64,000 nucleotides of DNA from Nonomuraea endophytica (GCF_014203235.1 NZ_JACHIN010000002.1:427245-491244), one strand, 5' to 3'. Shown: positions 48,713-56,884, counted from the stretch's first letter. Program-made: numbers and translations. The notes: generated from the letters alone by a model not told the origin.

Positions 48713-49360
48713 ATGCTGCTGGCCGAGCTCAGACAACAGATGTGCGAGTACGGCCGGCGTGCCGTCGACCAGGGCCTCGTCATCGGCTCATCCGGGAACC
48801 TGAGCGCCAGGGACGGCGACCTCGTCGCGGTCACCCCGTCCGGTGTCCAGCTCGACCGGCTGACCGCCGAGGCGTGCCCGGTCGTCGACATGGACGGATA
48901 CCTGGTGGAAGGCGACCTCCAGCCCTCGTCCGAGACCCCGATGCACCTCGCCGTCTACACCACCACGCCGGCGCGGGCGATCGTGCACACGCACTCGGTG
49001 TTCGGGACGGTGGTGGCCACCACGATGACCGAACTGCCACCGGTGCACTACAACGCGCTCATGCTGGGCGGGGTGGTGCGGGTGGCCGAGTACGCCACGT
49101 ACGGGACGCCTGAGCTCGCGGCCAACGTCAAGCAGGCCATGGAAGGCAAGCAGGCGGCGTTGCTGGCCAACCACGGCGGGGTGACGATCGGCGCGACGCT
49201 GGAGCAGGCGTTCGAGGCGACCCGGCTGCTTGAGTGGCTGTGTGAGGTGTACGTGCGCGGGTTGTCGATCGGGAAGCCCACGGTGCTGACCGAGGACCAG
49301 TTGACGGCGGTGATCGACCGCTCACTCAACCCGCCCCCCTTCCCCCGCCGCGCCCCCTGA
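48713..49360 (+). CDS. Class II aldolase/adducin-family protein
   Basis: 215 residues, the zinc-dependent aldolase fold of L-fuculose-phosphate aldolase. GSSGNLSAR phosphate-binding loop, E74 in SSETPMH, and zinc ligands H92 and H94 in HTHS plus H154 in ANHGG are all present. It should cleave or form a phosphorylated ketose or related hydroxyketone. A PfkB kinase and aminotransferase are about 1.5 kb away on the other strand and might belong to the same sugar pathway, but there is no direct link. Confidence 0.9.
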   Translation: MLLAELRQQMCEYGRRAVDQGLVIGSSGNLSARDGDLVAVTPSGVQLDRLTAEACPVVDMDGYLVEGDLQPSSETPMHLAVYTTTPARAIVHTHSVFGTVVATTMTELPPVHYNALMLGGVVRVAEYATYGTPELAANVKQAMEGKQAALLANHGGVTIGATLEQAFEATRLLEWLCEVYVRGLSIGKPTVLTEDQLTAVIDRSLNPPPFPRRAP

Positions 49361-49502
49361 CCACCCGGTGGCCAGGGCTTGGCGAGACCTTCGAAAGACA
49401 ACCCAACGAACAGACCGGAAGGCCCGAAGGGCAGCGACCCGGGACCGGGGACCCCGGGAGGCCGCAAGGGCGAGGGCCCGCGGGCTGGGAGGGCGGGGTG
49501 GG

Positions 49503-51080
49503 TTAGGGCAGGGCTTTTTCGGCCAGGCCGAGGGGGAGGCCGCCGGAGCCGGCCAGGCGGTCGTGGAAGGACTTGAGGGTGCCCGAGTAGGACTCCCGGA
49601 TGCGGTCGATCTCGATGGCGCCCGTCAGGTACGACGGCGCCTGCGTGGGCCAGGCGCAGTACCTGTTGACCTCCCCCTGCGCCGTCCCCGGCGACAGCGA
49701 GGCCCGAGTGGCCATGAAGGTCTCGGCCTGCTCGATCGTCATGTCCCCGCAGTGCAGCGCCGTGTCGACGACGATGCGGGCGGCGCGGAAGATCCGGCAG
49801 TCCAGGTGGGCCAGTTCGGTGGCGGGCGTGTCGAAGTAGCCCTGCTCGTGCAGCATCTTCTCGACGTACAGGGCCCACCCCTCGGTGAAGTACGGCGTGC
49901 GGAACACCTTCCTGACCGTCCGGCGGCTCTCGGCGATGTGCGACAGGTGCCAGTGGTGCCCCGGGTAGGCCTCGTGGACCGCGATCGACGGCATCTGGGC
50001 GCGGGAGTTGGTGCGCAGCCGCTGGCGTACCTGCTCGTCGGTGAAGTCGTCGGGGGTGTAGGGCACGTAGAAGATGCCGGTGCGGGAGCTGCTGAGGGGC
50101 GGCGGGGCGAGGTAGTGGGCCACGGCGAGGATGGGGCGCGTGTACTCGGCCGAGGGCAGCACCTTGCACTTCTCCCCGTCGGGGAAGGTGACGAGGTCGC
50201 GCTCGCGGACGAACTCGCGGGCGCGCTGGGTTTCGGCCTCGTATTCGGCGCGCATGGCTTCGAGGGTGGGCGGGTGGTCGTCCATGAGGGATTCCATGGC
50301 GGCGCGCCAGTCTTCGGTGCCGTCGACGCGCTTGGCCACCTCGCGCATGCGGGTGTCGAGGGCTGCCCACTCGTGTTCGCCCTTGGCGTGGAGGTCGGCG
50401 GCGCCGTACCCGAGGAGCTCGCGCTCGCGCAGGAGGACGGTGTAGAGCTGTTCGCCCATGCGCCAGGTGCCGCCGCACTCGAAGCCGTCGAGGAAGGTGA
50501 CGAGCTGGTCGAAGGCGTCGGCGGCGGGTTCCGCCGCGGCGGCGAGCTTGGCGCGCAGGTCGGGGTCGTCGACCAGCGACGGCAGCGTGGAGGTGAGGAA
50601 GCGGCGGCCGGTGCGGGCCTGGCCGAGTCCGCGCTGGATGAGCAGCGGCGCGGCGATCGTGGGGTCGAGGTTGGCGCGGCAGTCGGCCAGGACGCCGGGG
50701 ACCTCGGCCAGCCGGGAGACGGCGGCGGCGACCAGTTCGTGCTCGGGCTTGAGCTTCTGCTGGAACGGCGCGTTCAGGGAGGTGAACACGAGGGAGACGT
50801 AGAAGGCGGGGTCGCGCCGCCAGGCCGGCCACTGCGCCATGGCGACGGAGCCGCGCAGCTGGGACAGGACGAGGTCGCGGTCGATCGCGTCGTCGAGTGT
50901 CGGGGGCTCCAGCTCGGACAGGCGGGTGATCCAGCGGCGCTCTTCGTCTTCGACGGCGATCAGTGCGGCGGCGGAGAAGTCGCCGAGCGTGTGGTCGTAT
51001 CCGTCGGCGCCGAGGTGGTTGGCGAGGATGGGGTTGTTGGTGAAGTACCAGGAGAGAAACTCGTCCACGGATCGCACCAT
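49503..51080 (-). CDS. DUF885 family zinc-peptidase-like protein
   Basis: 525 residues, helical. The conserved HEAYPGHH box (369-376) is an HExxH-like zinc site, and TEGWALYVEKML supplies the downstream glutamate; QARTGRRFLTSTLPSL is another family motif. DUF885 proteins are thought to be secreted or cytoplasmic metallopeptidases; this one has no signal peptide. ATG 51080 is 11 bases from the divergent DUF4032 start, so each promoter must run into the other gene. Confidence 0.9.
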   Translation of the reverse strand: MVRSVDEFLSWYFTNNPILANHLGADGYDHTLGDFSAAALIAVEDEERRWITRLSELEPPTLDDAIDRDLVLSQLRGSVAMAQWPAWRRDPAFYVSLVFTSLNAPFQQKLKPEHELVAAAVSRLAEVPGVLADCRANLDPTIAAPLLIQRGLGQARTGRRFLTSTLPSLVDDPDLRAKLAAAAEPAADAFDQLVTFLDGFECGGTWRMGEQLYTVLLRERELLGYGAADLHAKGEHEWAALDTRMREVAKRVDGTEDWRAAMESLMDDHPPTLEAMRAEYEAETQRAREFVRERDLVTFPDGEKCKVLPSAEYTRPILAVAHYLAPPPLSSSRTGIFYVPYTPDDFTDEQVRQRLRTNSRAQMPSIAVHEAYPGHHWHLSHIAESRRTVRKVFRTPYFTEGWALYVEKMLHEQGYFDTPATELAHLDCRIFRAARIVVDTALHCGDMTIEQAETFMATRASLSPGTAQGEVNRYCAWPTQAPSYLTGAIEIDRIRESYSGTLKSFHDRLAGSGGLPLGLAEKALP

Positions 51081-51085
51081 ATCCT
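51080..51085 (+). promoter_or_regulatory. Possible leaderless -10 box for the DUF4032 gene
   Basis: TATCCT ends 6 bases before the ATG at 51092. In actinobacteria this spacing puts transcription start at the start codon. No ribosome site is seen before the ATG, which agrees. The -35 would lie within the DUF885 gene. Confidence 0.4.
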
Positions 51086-51091
51086 GATGAA

Positions 51092-52309
51092 ATGCCCCTA
51101 CAGATCACCGGCGCGCTGGGTGACCCCGACCTGATCCGGCTGCCCTGGGAGACCCCTCTCGCCGAGTGGCCGCAGCACCATCTGGTCGACCTGCCCCGCG
51201 GCATCTCGCGGCACGTGGTCCGCTTCGCCCGTTTGTCCGGCAAGGTTTACGCGATCAAGGAGATCAGCGAGAGGTACGCCAAGCGCGAGTACCAGCTGCT
51301 CTGGGACCTGGCCAGGCTGGACGCCCCCTCGGTGGAGCCGGTCGCCTACGTCACCGGCCGCGACGAGGGCCTGGACGCCGCGCTGATCACCCGGCACCTG
51401 CAGTTCTCGCTGCCCTACCGGGCGGTGATGTCAGGCACGCTGCGCCCCGACACGCTGACCAGGCTGCTCGACGCTTTGGCCGTGCTGCTGGTGCGCCTGC
51501 ATCTCAACGGTTTCTACTGGGGCGACTGCTCGCTGTCGAACACGCTTTTCCGCCGGGACGCCGGTGCGTTCGCCGCGTACCTGGTGGACGCCGAGACCGG
51601 CGAGATGCATCCGATGATCAGCGAGGGCCAGCGGCTGGCCGACATCGAGACCGCGCACGTCAACATCTTCGGCGAGATGCTCGACCTGGAGGCCGGCGGC
51701 CTGCTGCACCCGTCGATCGATCCGATGGAGACGGCCGAGGACATCGTCACCCGCTACCACCGGCTGTGGAGCGAGATCACCCAGGACGAGATCATCGAAG
51801 AGGTGGACTGGCACAAGGTCGAGCAGCGCATCCGGCGGCTCAACCTGCTCGGTTTCGACGTGGCCGAGATGATGGTGCGCCGCAAGGTCGGCACCGGGCG
51901 GCTGATCGTGCGGCCCAAGGTGGTCGACGCGGGTCACCACCAGCGCCGCCTGCTCCGCCTGACCGGCCTGGACGTGGAGGAGAACCAGGCCCGCAGGCTC
52001 CTCAACGACCTGGACGGCTTCCGCGTCGCCAAGGGCCTGCGGCACGAGGACGAGGCGATCGTGGCGCACCGGTGGCTGGCCGAGGCCTTCCAGCCGACGA
52101 TCGAGGCGATCCCGGCCGAGCTGCGCCGCAAGCTGGACACGGCGCAGGTGTTCCACGAGGTGCTCGACCACCGGTGGTACCTGTCGGAGGCGGCGGGCGG
52201 CGACGTGGGGCTGAGCGCGGCGGTGAAGTCGTACATCGACGAGGTGCTGGTGCACAAGCCGGATGAGAAGGCCCTGCTGCCCGACGAACCGGCCAACCCC
52301 ACAATGTGA
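51092..52309 (+). CDS. DUF4032 protein with WaaP/Kdo-kinase-like N-terminal fold
   Basis: 405 residues. The first 230 resemble a kinase fold: VYAIKEISERYAKREYQLL has a lysine and glutamate at the expected places; ITRHL hinge; LHLNGFYWGDCSLSNTLF as a catalytic loop with aspartate and asparagine; and LVDAETGEMH as the metal motif. The C-terminal part is DUF4032 (from about 230, HRLWSEITQDEII). Common across actinobacteria; function unknown. Small-molecule or lipid phosphotransfer is a possibility. Confidence 0.85.
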   Translation: MPLQITGALGDPDLIRLPWETPLAEWPQHHLVDLPRGISRHVVRFARLSGKVYAIKEISERYAKREYQLLWDLARLDAPSVEPVAYVTGRDEGLDAALITRHLQFSLPYRAVMSGTLRPDTLTRLLDALAVLLVRLHLNGFYWGDCSLSNTLFRRDAGAFAAYLVDAETGEMHPMISEGQRLADIETAHVNIFGEMLDLEAGGLLHPSIDPMETAEDIVTRYHRLWSEITQDEIIEEVDWHKVEQRIRRLNLLGFDVAEMMVRRKVGTGRLIVRPKVVDAGHHQRRLLRLTGLDVEENQARRLLNDLDGFRVAKGLRHEDEAIVAHRWLAEAFQPTIEAIPAELRRKLDTAQVFHEVLDHRWYLSEAAGGDVGLSAAVKSYIDEVLVHKPDEKALLPDEPANPTM

Positions 52310-52434
52310 GGAAATTTCGCTTGTAGCTGGGCATTGTCGCTGGTGAGGGCTATATATGCCACCTGGTGGAGATATCTTCCGCTGGGGGAACAAAGCCCTT
52401 CCCCGCGGCCCGGGGCGGGATGGCCGTCCGGCTC

Positions 52435-52440
52435 TACGCT
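52435..52440 (+). promoter_or_regulatory. Possible leaderless -10 box for the first Roadblock gene
   Basis: TACGCT lies 6 bases before the GTG at 52447, with no ribosome site between. This is the usual layout of a leaderless transcript. It helps decide the GTG as start, since upstream in-frame starts give a poorly conserved N-terminus. Confidence 0.4.
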
Positions 52441-52446
52441 GCGTCA

Positions 52447-52815
52447 GTGCTCGCATTAGACGACTGCCTCCTCAGCGTGATGGACATCCCGGGCGTCCTC
52501 GACGCGCTGGTGATGGATCACCTCAGCGGAACCGTGATGGCCTCCGGCGGGCGCGGCGAGGCCGAGCGGTCGGCGCCCGCGCTCGGCGAGACGCTGCGCG
52601 TCACCATGGACGCCCTCGCCGGCGCCACCCACCGTGGAACGGTCCGCATCGACGACCTGATCGTCATCGCCGACGACGGCTACCACCTGCTGCATCCGGT
52701 GGAGATGCCCTTCGACGGCCCGCTGGTGATCTACGTGCGGCTCGACCTCGGCCGCGCCAACCTGGCCCTGGCCCGCCACCAGCTCAGCTCGATCACCGGC
52801 CGGCTGCGGGGCTGA
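52447..52815 (+). CDS. Roadblock/LC7-domain protein (first of three)
   Basis: 122 residues from GTG 52447. Roadblock/LC7 fold: MDIPGVLDALVMDHLSGTVMASGG, then DDLIVIADDGYHLLHPV and LVIYVRLDLGRANLALARHQL. It resembles the third Roadblock protein of this cluster (shared DLGRANLALAR/DRGRANLAMAR). In bacteria such proteins act with small GTPases (MglB/MglA and actinomycete conservons). No GTPase is adjacent. Codon 4 is TTA, so translation may be tied to rare tRNA supply. Confidence 0.82.
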   Translation: MLALDDCLLSVMDIPGVLDALVMDHLSGTVMASGGRGEAERSAPALGETLRVTMDALAGATHRGTVRIDDLIVIADDGYHLLHPVEMPFDGPLVIYVRLDLGRANLALARHQLSSITGRLRG

Positions 52816-52819
52816 CGCC

Positions 52820-53518
52820 GTGGCCGCCGTCCATACGCTGCTCACCGGCCTGGCCAGGGAACACGCCACCGGTTCGCTCAACGTGCCCCCGGCCGGCAAG
52901 GCGTACCTGCGCGAGGGGCGGATCGCCCACCTGGAGTGCCCGCGCACGCCGTCGGTCGAGCGGCTGCTGACCGCGCACGGCAGGGCGGGCGGCTACAGCC
53001 GGGCCGAGCTGGAGTTCTGCGTGGCCGGCGCGGTGCTGGACGCCGCCTACTTCCTGCTGCCGGCCGAGCTCCCGGCGGCGCGGCCGAAGTTCCGGCCGGG
53101 CGAGTGCCCGCGGCCGGACACCCGGCTGGAGTTCGAGCTCGCCTGGCTGGTCGGCGAATGCGCGCGAAGGAGAGCCCAGTTGGCGCAGATCTGGTCCTCG
53201 GCCGAACTGGACGACGTCCCGGTGACCCCGGCCGCGCGGCTGCCCGGCCATCGGGCGACCGTGAGCGCGCTGGAGTGGGAGATCCTGCTCAGCTCCGACC
53301 GGGTGGCGACGCCGGCCGAGCTCGCCGACCGGCTGGGGCAGCCCGCCTACTCGGTGCTGCTCGCGGTCCGCCGCCTGGCCGCCGCGGGGCTCCTGGTCGC
53401 GCCGCTGATGCCGCGACGGCGGGGGCGGGCGCTGGATCGGGCGGTGCCGCCGGCGCTGCCACAGAGTGACCCGAATGTCCTGGCCGCGGTGAAGAGGGCG
53501 CTGGAGGAGCTGGAGTGA
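52820..53518 (+). CDS. Probable DUF4388-like plus winged-helix protein of the Roadblock cluster
   Basis: 232 residues from GTG 52820. The first 60 residues (ATGSLNVPPAGKAYLREGRIAHLECP) resemble the DUF4388/PATAN-type modules seen in gliding and GTPase systems. The C-terminal half (SALEWEILLSSDRVATPAELADRLGQPAYSVLLAVRRLAAAGLLV) is a winged helix-turn-helix. It lies 4 bases after the first Roadblock gene and before two others, so it is the DNA-binding or adaptor partner of the group. Family assignment is by motif impression. Confidence 0.65.
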   Translation: MAAVHTLLTGLAREHATGSLNVPPAGKAYLREGRIAHLECPRTPSVERLLTAHGRAGGYSRAELEFCVAGAVLDAAYFLLPAELPAARPKFRPGECPRPDTRLEFELAWLVGECARRRAQLAQIWSSAELDDVPVTPAARLPGHRATVSALEWEILLSSDRVATPAELADRLGQPAYSVLLAVRRLAAAGLLVAPLMPRRRGRALDRAVPPALPQSDPNVLAAVKRALEELE

Positions 53519-53577
53519 GGTTCTCCGCGACGAGCCTGCGCCTTCGCGCCCTGCTACGGAACGGAAGGAGACCCTCC

Positions 53578-53952
53578 GTGGAACTCTGCGAACGGGTGCT
53601 CAGTGAGATGACCAGGCTGCGCGAGCGCGTGCCCGAGGTCAGCGGCAGCGTCGCCTGCACCGTGGACGGACTGCAGATCGCCGGCGACCTGCCCGGCGAC
53701 CGGTGCGACCAGACCGCCGCGCTCTCGGCGGCGGTGCTGGCGCTCAGCCGGCGCATGGCCGACCTCGCGGGAAAGGGCGTGCTGCAGGAGACGCTGGTGT
53801 CGGCCAGCGCCGGGTTCGCCGCCCTTTACGCCGCGGGGCCCACCATCGTCCTCACCGTCGTGGCCGAGCCGGGCGCCAATCTCGGCCTGCTGCGGCTGGA
53901 GGGGCGCAAGACGGCGGCCGCGCTGGCCGCCATCGCATCGCGACAGCGGTGA
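53578..53952 (+). CDS. Roadblock/LC7-domain protein (second of three)
   Basis: 124 residues from GTG 53578, chosen because GGAAGGAG stands 7 bases upstream; an alternative GTG at 53515 overlaps the previous stop. The domain reads CERVLSEMTRLRERVPEVSGSVACTVDGLQIAG, AALSAAVLALSRRMA and IVLTVVAEPGANLGLLRLEGRK, the classical Roadblock order. More divergent from the other two in the cluster. Confidence 0.82.
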   Translation: MELCERVLSEMTRLRERVPEVSGSVACTVDGLQIAGDLPGDRCDQTAALSAAVLALSRRMADLAGKGVLQETLVSASAGFAALYAAGPTIVLTVVAEPGANLGLLRLEGRKTAAALAAIASRQR

Positions 53953-53972
53953 ACACACACAAGGAGGTACGC

Positions 53973-54344
53973 ATGGCCGGCATGGACGTCTCCCTCAAGG
54001 AGATGATGGCCATCGACGGCGCCGTCGGCGCGGCGGTGGTCGATCACGGCAGCGGCATGGCGCTGGGCACCCTCGGCGGCTCGAAGGACCTCGACCTGCA
54101 GGTCGCGGCGGCGGGCAACACCGAGGTGGTCAAGGCGAAGATGCGCACGATGGACTCGCTCGGCCTCAAGGACGCCATCGAGGACATCCTCATCACGCTC
54201 GGCACCCAGTACCACATCATCCGGCCGATGGCCGGGCGCGGCGGCAAGGGCCTGTTCCTCTACCTGGCGCTCGACCGCGGCCGGGCCAACCTGGCGATGG
54301 CCCGCCACCACCTGCGCAACGTGGAGGAGAAGCTGGAGGTCTGA
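53973..54344 (+). CDS. Roadblock/LC7-domain protein (third of three)
   Basis: 123 residues; AAGGAGG lies before the ATG. It has the sequence KEMMAIDGAVGAAVVDHGSGMALG, IEDILITLGTQYHIIRPM, GKGLFLYLALDRGRANLAMARHHL. It is a paralogue of the first Roadblock protein and may form heterodimers with the others. Last gene of the cluster. Confidence 0.85.
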   Translation: MAGMDVSLKEMMAIDGAVGAAVVDHGSGMALGTLGGSKDLDLQVAAAGNTEVVKAKMRTMDSLGLKDAIEDILITLGTQYHIIRPMAGRGGKGLFLYLALDRGRANLAMARHHLRNVEEKLEV

Positions 54345-54388
54345 GTGCGTCGCGCGGCCGCCGTGGGGGAACGGCCGCGCGACGCGGG

Positions 54389-55237
54389 TCACCCGGCCGT
54401 GTGTTTCGTGATCTCTTCCACGATCCGCGACCAGAGTGGCTTGGGCAGATCGTGCCCCATTCCGGGGAACGTGACCAGTCTTGAGCGCGGAATTGCCGTA
54501 GCGGTCGCGCGCCCACCGGCGACCGGAATGAGCACGTCTTCCTCTCCGTGCAGGACAAGCGTGGGTACGGCCAGCCGAGCCAGCCTTTCGGTCCGGTCAC
54601 CGGAGGCGAGAATGGCGGCCAATTGCCGGGCCGTCCCCGCCGGGTCGTGCGCCCGGTCATAAGCGAGACCGGCGAGCCGGGCGATCCGCTCGGTGTCCAG
54701 GTCGTATCCGGGCGAGCCGATCACCGCCCACGTCTTCTGGGCCAGCGCGATCGCGGCCACGCGGTCGGCGGGCGGGGCCGACATCAAGGTCGCGCTCGCC
54801 TCCGGCGTGGGCGGCGAGACCTGCGGTCCCGGCGTGGACATGATCGAGGTCAGCGTGCGCACCCGCCCGGGGTGGTCGAGCGCGAGCTGCTGGGCGATCA
54901 TTCCGCCCAGCGACGCGCCGACGACGTGCGCGGCGGGCCAGCCGAGCGCGTCGATCAGCCCGGCCGCGTCCCGCGCCATGTCCGCCAGCAGGTACGGCGA
55001 AGCGGGCGATCCGAATTCCGGAACGCCCGCCTCGTGCAGATGTGTGGATTCACCGGCGTCGCGGTTGTCGAACCGGACGACATGGTGGCCCTGCTCGGCG
55101 AGGAGCTCGCAGAACTCCTCGTCCCAGTGGATGAGCTGGGCGCCGAGCCCCATGATGAGCAGCAGCGGCCGTGCTTGTGGCGAGCCGAAGCTGTCGTAGA
55201 CGATCTCGATGCCGTTGACGGCCGCGCGCTGGGTCAT
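54389..55237 (-). CDS. Alpha/beta-hydrolase
   Basis: 282 residues from ATG 55237. The fold has LIMGLGAQ (oxyanion loop), RFDNRDAGEST, nucleophile S109 in VGASLGG, acid in LHGEEDVLIP and histidine in GMGHDLP. The RFDNRDAGxS motif is typical of a large esterase-like group in actinobacteria; substrate unknown. The start codon lies inside a 35-bp perfect palindrome, so repression or RNA folding must control it. Confidence 0.9.
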   Translation of the reverse strand: MTQRAAVNGIEIVYDSFGSPQARPLLLIMGLGAQLIHWDEEFCELLAEQGHHVVRFDNRDAGESTHLHEAGVPEFGSPASPYLLADMARDAAGLIDALGWPAAHVVGASLGGMIAQQLALDHPGRVRTLTSIMSTPGPQVSPPTPEASATLMSAPPADRVAAIALAQKTWAVIGSPGYDLDTERIARLAGLAYDRAHDPAGTARQLAAILASGDRTERLARLAVPTLVLHGEEDVLIPVAGGRATATAIPRSRLVTFPGMGHDLPKPLWSRIVEEITKHTAG

Positions 55238-55268
55238 GAGGAACAGAATCACATTCTGTTCCTCATGA
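55234..55268. promoter_or_regulatory. Perfect 16-bp inverted repeat covering the alpha/beta-hydrolase start
   Basis: TCATGAGGAACAGAAT (55234-55249), spacer CAC and ATTCTGTTCCTCATGA (55253-55268) are exact inverted copies. The hydrolase ATG (55237-55235) lies in one arm. At DNA level this suits a TetR/MarR-type repressor; in RNA it would fold into a 16-bp stem holding the start codon and the GAGGAA ribosome site. Confidence 0.8.
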
Positions 55269-55277
55269 GTAAAGAGG

Positions 55278-56123
55278 TCAGCTGCGGTCGAACGCCTTGC
55301 GGATGCGGCCGCGGGCCAGGAACATGCCGCCGCTCAGGAAGGCCAGGGCGCTGATGAGGGCGAGTCCGCCCACACCGTTCGACTCGGTGTCACGGGTGGT
55401 GACCGCCGCGGCCAGCTCGGCCTGCGGCGCCTTGTCCTGCGCGGAGGCCTTGACCGGAGCCTTCTCGGGCGCCTGCTCGGGAGCCTTCTCGGCGACCTGG
55501 GCGGGAGCGGGCGGGGTCTCCGGCCGCTCCTCGTCCTTCTTGTCGGTCTTCTTCTCCTCCGCGGTCACGACCGGCGGCGTGGCCGGCCTGGCGTCCTTGC
55601 GGGACCAGGCGCCGGTGGAGAAGGCGACGGGGTGGTTCTTCTTGCCCACGCCGGGGCCCCACTTGGTGATGACGTACTCGATCTTGATGTGGCCCTGGCC
55701 GCCGACGCCGTCGACGCTCAGCGAGCTGGAGTTGAACTTGCCGCCGGTCAGCGAGGCGAAGGTCTTGGCGTCGAGGTCGAGCATGATGCCCCTGTTCGAG
55801 GGGACCCCGGGGCCGCGGTCGCCGACGAAGAACGGCTCCTTCTTGCCCTTGTAGACGACGTAGCCCTCGGTCAGGAGGGGCCAGCTCGGGCTGGCGGCCA
55901 GGCCCTTCTGCATGGGTTTGCCGGAGGCGGGAAGACCGGTGTCGCCGTTGCGACCGGAGGCGTCGTCCCAGTAGTAGGAGGCGGTGGTGGAGCCCTTGAG
56001 AAGGGGCTTCTTCTCGGAGAAGTCATCCGCGTGTGCGGTTGCGCCGGCGCTGAGGGTGACCGCGCCGATGACGGCGACGGAGGCGAGCATGGTGAAAGAA
56101 CGCATGCCAAGGCGGGAAGACAT
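55278..56123 (-). CDS. Secreted double-psi-beta-barrel protein with C-terminal membrane anchor
   Basis: 281 residues from ATG 56123. A signal peptide (about 7-32, ending ATAHA) is followed by a domain at about 35-170 with RlpA/3D-like features: ASYYWDDASGRNGDTGLPA, VGDRGPGVPSNRGIMLDL and HIKIEYVI. Such barrels bind or cleave peptidoglycan glycan strands. A charged Lys/Glu/Pro/Ala-rich stalk (about 190-245) leads to a C-terminal hydrophobic anchor (LALISALAFLSGGMFLA) and basic end. The 5' leader carries a c-di-AMP riboswitch. Confidence 0.85.
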   Translation of the reverse strand: MSSRLGMRSFTMLASVAVIGAVTLSAGATAHADDFSEKKPLLKGSTTASYYWDDASGRNGDTGLPASGKPMQKGLAASPSWPLLTEGYVVYKGKKEPFFVGDRGPGVPSNRGIMLDLDAKTFASLTGGKFNSSSLSVDGVGGQGHIKIEYVITKWGPGVGKKNHPVAFSTGAWSRKDARPATPPVVTAEEKKTDKKDEERPETPPAPAQVAEKAPEQAPEKAPVKASAQDKAPQAELAAAVTTRDTESNGVGGLALISALAFLSGGMFLARGRIRKAFDRS

Positions 56124-56304
56124 GAAGAAGAGAAGTCCTTTGTGCGGGGACAGGGGAAATGCGCTCGTCAAAGAGGCGTAGCCGGGCACAAAGCCGAACG
56201 GACGCTACGCGAAAGCGCGGGGGGAAAGCCTGGGGAAGGGGCCGCTCAGTAGGCGGCGGGTGAAACTACGCGGAATGGGGGTTCATCGCGGTGGTGCATG
56301 AAAA

Positions 56305-56500
56305 GATCAGTCCTCTCCATCGCGCCTACCGGGTTAGCTGACGGGTTCGGGCGTGGAGATGCCCTACCGACGCGTACGTCGGATTCACCCCAAAGGAACA
56401 TGTGGTTCCCCGGTTCCCGCGGGTACGGGATTCGGCGCCAGCCGGCCGCCTCTTCCTGGTGAAGGGTCGGGTCGCCAGCTGGTAACGCTTAGGACTGTAA
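56305..56500 (-). ncRNA. c-di-AMP (ydaO/yuaA) riboswitch
   Basis: Read on the minus strand, the ydaO core blocks occur in order: GCCGAATCCC, GGAACCGGGGAACCACA, TTTGGGGTGAATC, AGGGCATCTCCACGCCCGAA, then CCGTCAGCTAACCCGGTAGGCG and ATGGAGAGGACTG. The outer stem can form between CAGTCCT (56497-56491) and AGGACTG (56314-56308). In actinomycetes this class lies before cell-wall-active secreted protein genes and shuts them off at high c-di-AMP. Here it is about 180 bases upstream of the double-psi-barrel gene. Outer limits are approximate. Confidence 0.92.
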
Positions 56501-56565
56501 GTGCCAAAGACGGCAAAAGCAAAACAATCGCCATGAAACGGGCGAAGATCTACCTAAGAAGGTCA

Positions 56566-56598
56566 AGAAAAAGGGGGGTACGGCCAAGCCGTACCCCC
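56566..56598 (-). terminator. Intrinsic terminator of the DUF5302 gene
   Basis: On the minus strand GGGGGTACGGC and GCCGTACCCCC form a perfect 11-bp stem around loop TTG (56598-56574), followed by CTTTTTCTT. It lies 14 bases after the DUF5302 stop and insulates the riboswitch downstream. Confidence 0.9.
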
Positions 56599-56611
56599 TC
56601 AGAACGGCGGC

Positions 56612-56812
56612 TCAGCCGCCGCTCTTGCGCCGGAACGAACGCTTGCTGGCAGCAGGGCCGTGTGCGCCGTGGATCTTTGACTGATCCGTGCCCCTGCCAC
56701 CCGCACCCGAGTCGGAGTGCTGATTGCGCTTGCGCTCCAGGGCCTCCCGGAACTTGCGCTTCATCTCGTCCTCGGGAGTTTCGCTGACTTCCGGCTCCGG
56801 TGTTTCCGCCAT
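56612..56812 (-). CDS. DUF5302 family small protein
   Basis: 66 residues from ATG 56812, with CAGGAGG five bases upstream. The core DEMKRKFREALERK is the DUF5302 signature, followed by a Ser/Gly/His-rich tail with KIHGAHGPA and a basic end KRSFRRKSGG. Small charged protein, common in actinomycetes, with no known function. It has its own terminator. Confidence 0.82.
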   Translation of the reverse strand: MAETPEPEVSETPEDEMKRKFREALERKRNQHSDSGAGGRGTDQSKIHGAHGPAASKRSFRRKSGG

Positions 56813-56884
56813 GAGGACCTCCTGGTGTTGGGGACCACAACAGCTTCGCACGACGGCCGACCTGACGCGAAACCGGGCACCGTG

